Source: Pectobacterium cacticida (GTDB lineage Bacteria > Pseudomonadota > Gammaproteobacteria > Enterobacterales > Enterobacteriaceae). Taken from it: a stretch of DNA of 64,000 bases. The translations under genes were made by a program, and so were the position numbers. Positions 54,735 to 62,579 of the stretch are shown one piece after another; position 1 is the first letter of the stretch; each line of letters begins with the position of its first letter. Location of the stretch: assembly GCF_036885195.1 (NCBI RefSeq), contig NZ_CP133656.1, positions 3,162,001 to 3,226,000 of the forward strand, in the 5' to 3' direction. Below the pieces are notes generated by a model. That model made no database searches. It worked only from the letters and a program-made list of their open reading frames with translations, and had not been told where the DNA came from.

Positions 54735-54785
54735 CGCCATTAATAACTAAAATGCATTCTTTATTCATTTTAGTTATTAATGGCG
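54735..54785. terminator. Long perfect inverted repeat after AraC gene
   Basis: A 20-bp arm at 54735-54754 (begins CGCCATTAATAAC, ends AAAATG) is matched exactly by 54766-54785, with an 11-base T-rich loop. It begins two bases after the AraC stop codon, so a terminator role is likely, though the arm is unusually long and there is no T-run. Confidence 0.7.
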
Positions 54786-54828
54786 TGTAAGCGATGCGCA
54801 GTAAATTACTACTTTTATCTCAGCATCG

Positions 54829-56169
54829 ATGATCGCCATGACTAATCAGACAGATATCACCGCACACCTTGCCCACCTCGTTATCCATAGCGAACCTAGC
54901 CAGGACGCCATTGAGGCCGCCAGAGAGGGCGTAACTGACTTTATCTCCACCGCGCTCCCGATCGTACAAGGCGCGATTGTCGACAGCGGTCTCGCGCCGC
55001 TAAAACAGGTGTTCAACGGGACAGATAGCCTGACGCGGAGTCTGATTCTGGGCTATGCCGGCCATGTCCTGGATTTCGATGATTATCATCCGGCATTCCG
55101 TGGCCACCCCAGCACCGTTATTCTGCCCGCGCTGTTCGCCCTTGCCGCAGAAGATTCCTCGGTGACGGAAACTGCATTTTTAGTCGCTTATGTCATCGGC
55201 GTAGAAACGGCTGGCAGAGTCGGGCTGGCGGGCGGCCCACGTCATTATAGTCTCGGTTACCACAACACAGCCACGCTCGGCGCCATTGCTGCCGCGGCGG
55301 CGGCGGCGCGTCTGGCGGGCGCGACGCTAGAACAAACGCAGACCATGCTTGGCATTGCCGCAACACAGGCCGCCGGGTTACGGGCGCAATTTGGTTCAGC
55401 AGTTAAACCACTCCATGCCGGGCTCGCCGCCAAAGCAGGGCTCACCGCCGTCAAGCTGGGGCTCGCGGGCTTCGAGGGTAATAAACAACGGGTGATTGAG
55501 GCCTTTCTTGCTGCACATGGCGATCGCAAGCAACTGCCAGAGCTGCTGGTCGCAAACTGGGGTTCACCGTGGCGCATACTGTCTCCCGGTCTGGAGTTCA
55601 AGCGCTACCCGACCTGTGGCGGAACACACAGCGCCGCCGAGGCGGCCTTTGCCCTGCGGGAACAGTGGTATCAACAGAATGGTGCCGATGCCGATTTGGC
55701 TGACGCCATCGAACAGATCACGGTGACTTTCCCGCCGGGTGGCGATGTGGCGCCGTTTATCCGCCACGCCACGAACGGCGTAGAGGCGCGGTTCAGTCTG
55801 GAATATGTGATTGCGGCGGCGTTGATGGAAGGGGAACTGAAGCTGGCACATTTCTCGGAAGCCCCGGTTGACGCTGGGATCGCCGCGCTGGCGGACCGCG
55901 TCATACGCCGCGCCGATGAAACCGCCCCACCCGATGAGCTTGACCCGGAAGCGCGTTTTCATGAAGTTACACTACACTTACGTAACGGCAGCAGGTTAAC
56001 CCAGCGCATTACCCGTAAAGAAACCTCGGCGCGCCCCACCGATCTAAGGACAAAATTACAGCAGACCGTCGGGTCATTAACGCACCTCGACAGTAATCAG
56101 ATCGCCGATCGTTGCGCATTACGACAGAACGGCGATTTGGATTATTTGCTAAAAATACTGTTTCCATAA
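54829..56169 (+). CDS. MmgE/PrpD family protein
   Basis: A 446-residue protein of the MmgE/PrpD fold (2-methylcitrate dehydratase, cis-aconitate decarboxylase, iminodisuccinate epimerase relatives). Family markers: GYAGHVLDFDDYHPAFRGHPSTVILPALFALAAE (the Asp-Asp-x-His stretch near residues 82-90), GPRHYSLGYHNTATLGAIAAAAAAARLAG, AGLRAQFGSAVKPLHAGLAAKAGL with the active-site Lys, and FKRYPTCGGTHSAAEAA. No prpBC genes accompany it, so propionate breakdown is not indicated; the substrate is unknown. Two ATGs (54829, 54838) are possible, neither with a clear ribosome-binding site. It is convergent with the MFS gene. Confidence 0.9.
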   Translation: MIAMTNQTDITAHLAHLVIHSEPSQDAIEAAREGVTDFISTALPIVQGAIVDSGLAPLKQVFNGTDSLTRSLILGYAGHVLDFDDYHPAFRGHPSTVILPALFALAAEDSSVTETAFLVAYVIGVETAGRVGLAGGPRHYSLGYHNTATLGAIAAAAAAARLAGATLEQTQTMLGIAATQAAGLRAQFGSAVKPLHAGLAAKAGLTAVKLGLAGFEGNKQRVIEAFLAAHGDRKQLPELLVANWGSPWRILSPGLEFKRYPTCGGTHSAAEAAFALREQWYQQNGADADLADAIEQITVTFPPGGDVAPFIRHATNGVEARFSLEYVIAAALMEGELKLAHFSEAPVDAGIAALADRVIRRADETAPPDELDPEARFHEVTLHLRNGSRLTQRITRKETSARPTDLRTKLQQTVGSLTHLDSNQIADRCALRQNGDLDYLLKILFP

Positions 56170-56254
56170 GCACTATTTACATTAAATCGTCTTTTCTCAC
56201 AGACGATCTCGCCGGGTACGGTTATACCGTTCCCGGCGTTTATTCATCTGCCAC

Positions 56255-57550
56255 TTATGCTGCTTGGGATCTTAACAAATCCACTTTTCCCTTTCGAACA
56301 AATAGCACCAGTACGATAATTCCTAATACGGCTAAGAGGCTCGCCAACATAAAGGCAGACTGATATCCACCGCCATACTGAATCAGGAAGCCAGTAATAC
56401 CGGGAGAAAGGATGCCTGCCAAATTTGCCAGCAAGTGGACAAAACCGCCTGCGGAACCGATACGCGTTGCAGGAACAATATCCTGCAACAATGACCAGCA
56501 GGCTTGCGGCGTCATATACGCAAAGAGGCTTGCCACAGTAATTAATCCAACGGCCATGGTTACATTAGCTGCATACGCCGTTAGCATGACACACACTGCG
56601 GCCACGGCCAGGCCGCAAAAAATCACCAGTTTTCGTGAGAACAAAAAGCTCCCCGTAATCCGGTATAACCAATCGCAAATAATTCCCCCGCCGATAAAGC
56701 CACAGGTAGCCCCTAACCAAGGTAACACGCCGATAATGCTCATACTCTTGATGTCAAGGTGTTGAAAATCGGTGAGATAACTTGGCAGCCAGGAAAGAAA
56801 GAAGAACTGGATATAGTTAAAGCAAAAAAAGGCAGCGGCGACGCCAAGGACTGGCATAGATAGCACATAATAAAAAATGCTATGCCGATGGGATGCGCCC
56901 TCTTCAACGACATTATTTGATGAGGCGGCGGGACGCTGGCTAACAATAAGCGCGGTTTCTTCTGCACTCACCCGCCGATGTAATTCGGGTTTATCACGGA
57001 AAAATAGCAACCAGAATGCGAGCCACACAAATCCCAGTAGGGCGATGACGATAAAGGAAATTCGCCAGCCAAAGCTTAACCCGACCAAACCGACGATGGG
57101 CGCGGCTAATGCAGCACCTAGCGGTTGACCCGCATTGGTTAGCCCCACGGCCCGACCGACTTCCCGTTTTGGAAACCAGTTGGAAATGGATTTATTGGTC
57201 GTGGTGCCCATTGGCCCTTCACCAATACCAAACAACACCCGAACGACCAGAAGATGAGCAAATCCGGTGACGATAGCCGTGGCTCCACAGAAAATAGACC
57301 ATAAGCCGGCAGCCCAGGCAAACACTTTGCGCGGCCCGTATCGATCTGCCCCCCAACCGCCAATGAAACAAAAAAGGCAGTAACCGACGAAAAAACAACT
57401 AAACAGAATGCCCATTTGCGCATCATCAATGTGAAGATCTTGTTTGATTAATGGCGCCATTACTGATAAGGCCGCGCGATCAAGATAATTAAGCATGCCG
57501 GCAAGAAATAATAAGAGTGCGATAAGCCAGCGATAGTTATGCTTTAACAT
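56255..57550 (-). CDS. MFS transporter, anion:cation symporter type (acid-sugar importer)
   Basis: A 431-residue major-facilitator permease with twelve hydrophobic helices, of the ACS group that includes ExuT, GudP and GarP. It begins NYRWLIALLLFLAGMLNYLDRAALSVMAPLIKQDL, typical of hexuronate/glucarate carriers; GGWGADRYGPRKVFAWAAGLWS is the loop 2-3 motif, and FGIGEGPMGTTTNKSISNWFPKREVGRAVGLTNAGQPLG follows. ATG 57550 has AGGAGGTTGCTC before it and overlaps the dehydratase gene end by 14 bp, so the two are translated together. It should import the acid sugar handled by that enzyme. Confidence 0.93.
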   Translation of the reverse strand: MLKHNYRWLIALLLFLAGMLNYLDRAALSVMAPLIKQDLHIDDAQMGILFSCFFVGYCLFCFIGGWGADRYGPRKVFAWAAGLWSIFCGATAIVTGFAHLLVVRVLFGIGEGPMGTTTNKSISNWFPKREVGRAVGLTNAGQPLGAALAAPIVGLVGLSFGWRISFIVIALLGFVWLAFWLLFFRDKPELHRRVSAEETALIVSQRPAASSNNVVEEGASHRHSIFYYVLSMPVLGVAAAFFCFNYIQFFFLSWLPSYLTDFQHLDIKSMSIIGVLPWLGATCGFIGGGIICDWLYRITGSFLFSRKLVIFCGLAVAAVCVMLTAYAANVTMAVGLITVASLFAYMTPQACWSLLQDIVPATRIGSAGGFVHLLANLAGILSPGITGFLIQYGGGYQSAFMLASLLAVLGIIVLVLFVRKGKVDLLRSQAA

Positions 57551-58700
57551 GAGCAACCTCCTCGCTAAGCCTTAACGTCGCGCGTGCAATACAATATTTA
57601 TTTATCAATGCGCTATCCGGTTCAAACCCCAGACCGGGTAAATCCGGTAATTGCATATAAGGGGAAAATGCTAATTGCGGATAGAGATTATCGGCCCATT
57701 GGATATAAGGCACTTCCAGCGAAATATTCTCAGGTAAGGTCGCAACCAAATGTGCCGTCGCCATCAACCCTGCACCATAATAAAAACAATGGGGCACAAC
57801 TTTTATTTTATAATCATCTGCTAATTTAATAATCTGAAGTGCAGCGCTAATTCCACCAACTTTCGCCACACTAGGCTGTGCGACAGAGATTGCATCAGCA
57901 ATAAAATGTTGAACAAACCCTTGCACCCCATTGGCATTTTCACCGGCCGCAATCGGAACCCCGACCGCTTTTACCTGAGCCAATCCCGTAATATTATCCG
58001 GCGGATAGACGGGTTCCTCCAGCCAGGTTAATGATAACTCACGTAATGCTTGCGCATTCTCTACAGCCTCCCCAACATTCCAGGGGCAGTTCACATCTAC
58101 CATCAACTCGATATCTTGTGGCAATGCGTCCCGTACCGCTGCGATAGTTTCATAAACAGTTTCATGCAATTTTATAGCTTTAAACCCCGCCTGGCTGGCA
58201 CGTAATGCATTCGTCACCGCCAACGTAGGCTCACTATAACTCACCAAACTGGCATATACGCCGATTTGGCTACGGTTAGAACCGAGAAATCGATAAAGCG
58301 GCATATTATGTCGCTTAGCCACGATATCCCATAATGCAATATCGATGGCTGATAGCGCATAAACAATGGGTCCCGAACGGCCGAAAGCATGTAGCGCTTT
58401 ATCGGCTTCCGTTATTAATGCCTGAATATCATTAGGAGAATCGCCTATCTCTTTTCCTAAAAAGAAATTTCCGACAATACCTTGTAACGCGCTAAAGGTT
58501 ACTGGATTACAGAGGTGCCCAAACCCTTCCCCCCATCCATGAATCCCATCGTCAGTGGTGATCCGTACCAATAATGTTTCCATTCTTTTTAGCGCTGGCG
58601 AAGCTGCATTATAAACATCATTACCAATATTATTTCCCTCGTGCCTTCCCGAACTAAAAGGAATAGCGAGACGAATGACTTCTATTGTAGAAATTATCAT
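57537..58700 (-). CDS. Enolase-superfamily acid-sugar dehydratase (mandelate racemase/MLE type)
   Basis: A 387-residue enzyme of the enolase superfamily. N-terminal cap residues 1-125; barrel with the K-x-H acid/base pair in GFKAIKLHE (near 184), metal ligands Asp in ELMVDVNCPW, Glu in WLEEPVYPPDN and Glu in IAAGENANGVQ, and a C-terminal His in IKVVPHCFYYGAGL. This is the mandelate-racemase subgroup pattern of acid-sugar dehydratases and cycloisomerases. ATG 58700 has GAGAGAAGAAAA before it; a frame upstream to 58817 is not family-like. Coupled with the MFS importer. Upstream at 58880 lies a perfect CRP site. The exact sugar acid is not determined. Confidence 0.9.
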   Translation of the reverse strand: MIISTIEVIRLAIPFSSGRHEGNNIGNDVYNAASPALKRMETLLVRITTDDGIHGWGEGFGHLCNPVTFSALQGIVGNFFLGKEIGDSPNDIQALITEADKALHAFGRSGPIVYALSAIDIALWDIVAKRHNMPLYRFLGSNRSQIGVYASLVSYSEPTLAVTNALRASQAGFKAIKLHETVYETIAAVRDALPQDIELMVDVNCPWNVGEAVENAQALRELSLTWLEEPVYPPDNITGLAQVKAVGVPIAAGENANGVQGFVQHFIADAISVAQPSVAKVGGISAALQIIKLADDYKIKVVPHCFYYGAGLMATAHLVATLPENISLEVPYIQWADNLYPQLAFSPYMQLPDLPGLGFEPDSALINKYCIARATLRLSEEVAHVKA

Positions 58701-58879
58701 TTTTCTTCTCTCAAGAATCACTTCATGAACATATAAAATGGATTTATTTAATTGTTCATAATGTGAATTTATTTGTAGGTACTTGAGTAGTATATGGAGA
58801 GGAAAAATAGGAGACATTGTTAAAAGGCATAGCTTTGTCTAAATTAAAAATCTATTTTTTAGGCATATGAATAGGCGCA

Positions 58880-58895
58880 TGTGAATTCAATCACA
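58880..58895. promoter_or_regulatory. Perfect CRP binding site
   Basis: TGTGAATTCAATCACA has both half-sites TGTGA and TCACA exact with a 6-base spacer, 180 bp upstream of the dehydratase ATG, so cAMP-CRP activation of the dehydratase/MFS pair is likely. The rest of this 265-bp gap is A+T-rich and shows no gene. Confidence 0.85.
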
Positions 58896-58965
58896 ATAAA
58901 ATAGTTGAGAAGGGATATTTTTCTCGACGCCAACCCAACTATTTAGAGTAGTTTTATACAGGCTC

Positions 58966-60144
58966 TTATAGTCCTAACCAGCGATCAAGAAAACGAAATA
59001 CCTCTTCCTGCTGTTCCTGATAGAAAACGTGCCCCAGTTCAGGCCAAATCTTGGTTTGTAACTTGCTTTCCGCTTGTTGGGATCGCCATACCTGGTGCAT
59101 TTTGGCATAAGCATCTTCAACCGATTTCGTCGGGAACAGTTTGTCCTTGCCACCGTTAAAGATTAGCATCGGTTTTGGTGCTGCAATGCTCGCGACATCG
59201 GGGAAATCGAGAAGTGCCGGTAAGCCAGGATGCAACATATAGTATGCTGACTGCCCCCTTAGCACATTGTTGCCCGGCGTCATCAGGCCGTCATACGTTC
59301 CCATCCAGGATATTGCCGCCGTTGCCGCCACGTTGTCAGACAGTGCCGCAAGCTGCCAGGCCCGGTAGGCTCCCATTGAAAACCCCACAACACCAATACG
59401 CCGTTTATCAACGGATTTAAGGGATGCCAGAAAGTCCGTTGCCCGCACGTCTTCGTAGGCCATCAACCCCGCAAGCGAGCGGCCAAGATTAAAGAAATTA
59501 CTCGCCAGCGCCTGCTGTTGCTCATATTTGATTGGCCCACGCGATCCCCAACCTAGCGCATCCACCGCAAGCACCACATAGCCTCGCTTCGCGAGTTCAT
59601 CCCCTACAAAGCGGCCAGTGAAGAATTTGTCCGCCCATGCCTGCGCGGAGGCAAGCCGATCATCATCGCCCCACGGCATAATCATCTTTTCTTTGCCGAT
59701 ATCAAACTTCGCGCCATGATCGTGCAGCAGGATGACTGCGGGATGCGGCCCCGCCTTTTTGGGAGTCAGAAGCAATGCGTCAACCCGGCTTTCATCCGTC
59801 AGATTGAAGGCAACCTTTTCTGCCGTGTAACTACCGCGATCCTGCTGGTCAATAACGTGCGGTGCAAAGGCGCGGCTCGAATCTGGCGTCAATAGTCGCG
59901 CGCGCAACGTTTTCCTCGCCTGAGCTTGCCATTGGCTAAAATCCGTAAAATTCCCCGACAACCAGGAGTTTGGATAGGTCATCTGCTGTTTAAGCTGTAG
60001 ATAAAACGAAGGCAACCCGTCATCAGTAACTGATTGATTCTCTTCTGATTTAATGAGGGTTTTCATATCATTAGCCATCAGTGAAGGACTGGTCAGTAAA
60101 GCTAGCAGTAGCCAGAAAGAAGAACGTAACATAGTAGGATTCAT
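58966..60144 (-). CDS. Exported alpha/beta hydrolase (dienelactone hydrolase/acetyl-esterase-like)
   Basis: A 392-residue hydrolase with a signal peptide (MNPTMLRSSFWLLLALLTSPSLMA-NDM). Core motifs: HPAVILLHDHGAKFDIGKEKM (oxyanion strand), GYVVLAVDALGWGSRG, nucleophile Ser in IGVVGFSMGAYRAWQLAAL (near residue 247), acid in LIFNGGKDKLFP, and catalytic His in WPELGHVFYQEQQEEV. The architecture is that of large bacterial esterases acting on plant-wall esters. Next to the PL11 lyase it may remove acetyl or other ester groups from rhamnogalacturonan. Start at ATG 60144 (second ATG 60132 possible). Confidence 0.85.
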   Translation of the reverse strand: MNPTMLRSSFWLLLALLTSPSLMANDMKTLIKSEENQSVTDDGLPSFYLQLKQQMTYPNSWLSGNFTDFSQWQAQARKTLRARLLTPDSSRAFAPHVIDQQDRGSYTAEKVAFNLTDESRVDALLLTPKKAGPHPAVILLHDHGAKFDIGKEKMIMPWGDDDRLASAQAWADKFFTGRFVGDELAKRGYVVLAVDALGWGSRGPIKYEQQQALASNFFNLGRSLAGLMAYEDVRATDFLASLKSVDKRRIGVVGFSMGAYRAWQLAALSDNVAATAAISWMGTYDGLMTPGNNVLRGQSAYYMLHPGLPALLDFPDVASIAAPKPMLIFNGGKDKLFPTKSVEDAYAKMHQVWRSQQAESKLQTKIWPELGHVFYQEQQEEVFRFLDRWLGL

Positions 60145-60266
60145 CACAATCTCAAAAGTAAAACATCGTTTCTTTTTGCAATTGATTGTAATTGAGATGG
60201 GTAAAAATAAACGGATAGAGTGCGTATTCTGCGAAGCGGCTCTAAAAAATGGTTCCTTGAGGAAAG

Positions 60267-60290
60267 TCGGCACGATAATTATCGTGCCGA
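60267..60290. terminator. Perfect 24-bp palindrome between lyase and hydrolase genes
   Basis: The half TCGGCACGATAA is followed at once by its exact complement. It ends 13 bp from the lyase stop, so it probably terminates or protects the lyase mRNA, although only a weak U-run follows. Confidence 0.65.
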
Positions 60291-60303
60291 TGGCTAATGC
60301 TAC

Positions 60304-62214
60304 TTATTTCGTTGCGGTATGTACGCGCGCCCATTTCACCGGAAACGCCATTCCTTCACCAAGATAGAAACTGGTATGAGGAGGTTGGTTATAACCCGCG
60401 TTCTGTGCCGCAACCTGGGTACGATAGGCAGGATCGTGCATCAGTGTGGGTATCCGGTATGCGGTTTCTGTTGTCGTGCTGAAAATTTGCAGCTCGCTAC
60501 TGTCAGATTTGGGAATGATAAATTCTTCACGCCAGTCGCCAAAAAGGTCAGCACTGAGCACAGGCGTCGCTTTTGTGCCATTGATAGACATTCCCGAGTT
60601 AAAGCTATATGCAGTGAACACCCGCTGAGTGATTTCTTGGGCAGGATTCCATTTATCAATGGTCGCGCGATCCCATGTCTCACGCAGGAGGTCACCATCC
60701 CACCAGATACCAAAATTGATTTTCGATGGTTTCTTGTCGGAAATCTTTTCGCCTTTCGCGCTGAACAATCCGCCCTGCGAAGACCAACATTCGGCGCCTA
60801 AATAGGCCGGATCGACATCCATACAGATGCCTCGCCCATTATCACTCCCCGAACCGTTGCTGTATCCCCAGAGGATCCTGCCCGTGGCGGCGTCGTGCAT
60901 CTCCATTGCATTATTACCATAAAGGTTGGCGGATTCATGCACCATGAATACCTGCTTACCGGAAAGCGTTGGATCAAGAACACCGAAATGCAACGCATCT
61001 CCATGGCCTAATCCTGTCGAATTCAATAATTTGCCGTTACTGCCGATTGTTGCGGCCCCAAAGATGATGTCGTCTTTACCATCGCCATCCGCATCACCGG
61101 TTCGAAGATGATGTGCGCCTTGGCCATACGCGGTATTCAGCATATCGCCACTGGTGCCACTGTCATACGTCCAGCGTTTTGTCAGCTTGCCGTTGCGCCA
61201 ATCCCACGCGACCACGACAGCACGCTCATAATAGCCACGCGAGAAGATGGCGCTAGGCCGTTCACCATCAAGATAAGCTACCCCAGCCAGGAAACGGTCG
61301 ACACGGTTACCGTAACAATCCCCCCACTCGCATACATCGCCCCGCTCTGGCACATAGTCCGCCGTTGCCATCGCTTTACCGGTTTGACCATTAAATACCG
61401 TAATGTATTCAGGGCCGCTAAGAATGCGCCCATCGGTGTTGCGATAATCGGCTTGGCTATTGCCGATAACTTTGCCAGTACCATCTACGGTACCGTCAGC
61501 CGTTCTCATCATCAACTCTGCTTTGCCGTCACCGTCCAGATCATACACAACGAAACCGTTGTAATGCGCCCCGGAACGAATGTTCTTACCTAAATTAATC
61601 CGCCACAATCGCGTTCCATTCTGCTTATAAGCATCAATATACACATTGCCGGTATACCCAGATTGCGCATTGTCTTTGGCATTGCTCGGCGCCCATTTGA
61701 TGATATATTCATATTCGCGATCGCCATCTAAATCACCTACCGAGCCATCGCTCACGCTATAGGAATAGGTTTCACCATTTGGCGTCACACCGTTAGCGGG
61801 CTTTTTTAAAGGGATGGACTGATAACGTTGACCGCTCAGTACCGATTTAGCCACATCCTCTTTTCCTTCAACGCCTTTAATGACCGGGCGTACTGCATAA
61901 ACCGAGTCAGCTTTACCGTCGGGATCGATAAAATTAGTCGTTGTTCTCAGAGGTGAAGTATTAATTCGCTGGCCATCTCGATAGAGGTTAAACGCAATGT
62001 TCTCAGGGTCGGTAGCAAAGAGTCGCCAACTCAAAAAAACATGATCCGATGATTTAAATGCAAATAGCCCGCGATCCAGCGATTCAATTTGCTTACTTTT
62101 TTCTGCCGCATGGGCCGGTGTCATCAGCCCACTCAGCCCCCCAACCATCAGTGGTGTAAACAAAGCGAGAGCAATAGCGCTTGCTCGTGGAGTTCTGCAT
62201 AAATAACGTTTCAT
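60304..62214 (-). CDS. Secreted rhamnogalacturonan lyase (family PL11)
   Basis: A 636-residue enzyme that cleaves the galacturonate-rhamnose backbone of rhamnogalacturonan I by beta-elimination. A signal peptide (MKRYLCRTPRASAIALALFTP...AHA-AEKSKQIESLDRGLFAF) leads into an N-terminal beta domain and an eight-bladed propeller with several calcium-type DxDxDG loops: VGDLDGDREYEYI, VYDLDGDGKAELM and TGDADGDGKDDIIFG. Other PL11 landmarks are VFLSWRLFATDPENIAFNLYRDG, MRTADGTVDGTGKVIG, AMEMHDAATGRILWGY and LSADLFGDWREEFI. Start ATG 62214 follows AAGGAGAGAAA. It works with the exported esterase next door and with the acid-sugar importers in this window. Confidence 0.96.
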   Translation of the reverse strand: MKRYLCRTPRASAIALALFTPLMVGGLSGLMTPAHAAEKSKQIESLDRGLFAFKSSDHVFLSWRLFATDPENIAFNLYRDGQRINTSPLRTTTNFIDPDGKADSVYAVRPVIKGVEGKEDVAKSVLSGQRYQSIPLKKPANGVTPNGETYSYSVSDGSVGDLDGDREYEYIIKWAPSNAKDNAQSGYTGNVYIDAYKQNGTRLWRINLGKNIRSGAHYNGFVVYDLDGDGKAELMMRTADGTVDGTGKVIGNSQADYRNTDGRILSGPEYITVFNGQTGKAMATADYVPERGDVCEWGDCYGNRVDRFLAGVAYLDGERPSAIFSRGYYERAVVVAWDWRNGKLTKRWTYDSGTSGDMLNTAYGQGAHHLRTGDADGDGKDDIIFGAATIGSNGKLLNSTGLGHGDALHFGVLDPTLSGKQVFMVHESANLYGNNAMEMHDAATGRILWGYSNGSGSDNGRGICMDVDPAYLGAECWSSQGGLFSAKGEKISDKKPSKINFGIWWDGDLLRETWDRATIDKWNPAQEITQRVFTAYSFNSGMSINGTKATPVLSADLFGDWREEFIIPKSDSSELQIFSTTTETAYRIPTLMHDPAYRTQVAAQNAGYNQPPHTSFYLGEGMAFPVKWARVHTATK

Positions 62215-62446
62215 TTTCTCTCCTTGAGAAGGTGAAATATCCTTAAAAATAAAAACCACGTATATGTCTATCTGTATCAAATCACTACAGCATAGCGGTT
62301 ATTTATTAAAATAAATGTCACTCATTAAAACAAGTATTATTTGTGGAAAGCGGTCATCTATAAAATCATGGACAATAAATAATTAGCTTTATATATATTA
62401 TTGATAATAATATTTAGCGGGATATATCCTAGAAATAAGGAGAAAC

Positions 62447-62514
62447 TTTTATCAGATATCCCTATTGGGATATCTGATAAAAATAAAAAACCCCATGCCA
62501 AAGCATGAGGTTTT
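62447..62514. terminator. Two hairpins between lyase promoter and lpdA end
   Basis: First hairpin: 16-bp exact stem from 62447-62462 with 62467-62482 (TTTTATCAGATATCCC, loop TATT), flanked by T and A runs. Second: AAAACCCCATGC/GCATGAGGTTTT (62487-62514, one mismatch), whose left A-run is the U-run for lpdA. The remaining 62215-62446 should hold the lyase promoter. A weak KdgR-like stretch, CATTAAAACAAGTATTATT at 62323-62341, is present. Confidence 0.8.
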
Positions 62515-62579
62515 CTTATAATCCGCACATGGCTTCTTTGCCTGTGCGGGGGAGTATTCACACGACTCGAAGCTAAAAA

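Noticed and set aside
62323..62341. KdgR box upstream of the rhamnogalacturonan lyase.
   Set aside because: CATTAAAACAAGTATTATT fits the KdgR consensus only in part (about 14 of 19 by eye, counting ambiguous positions), too weak for a feature of its own.
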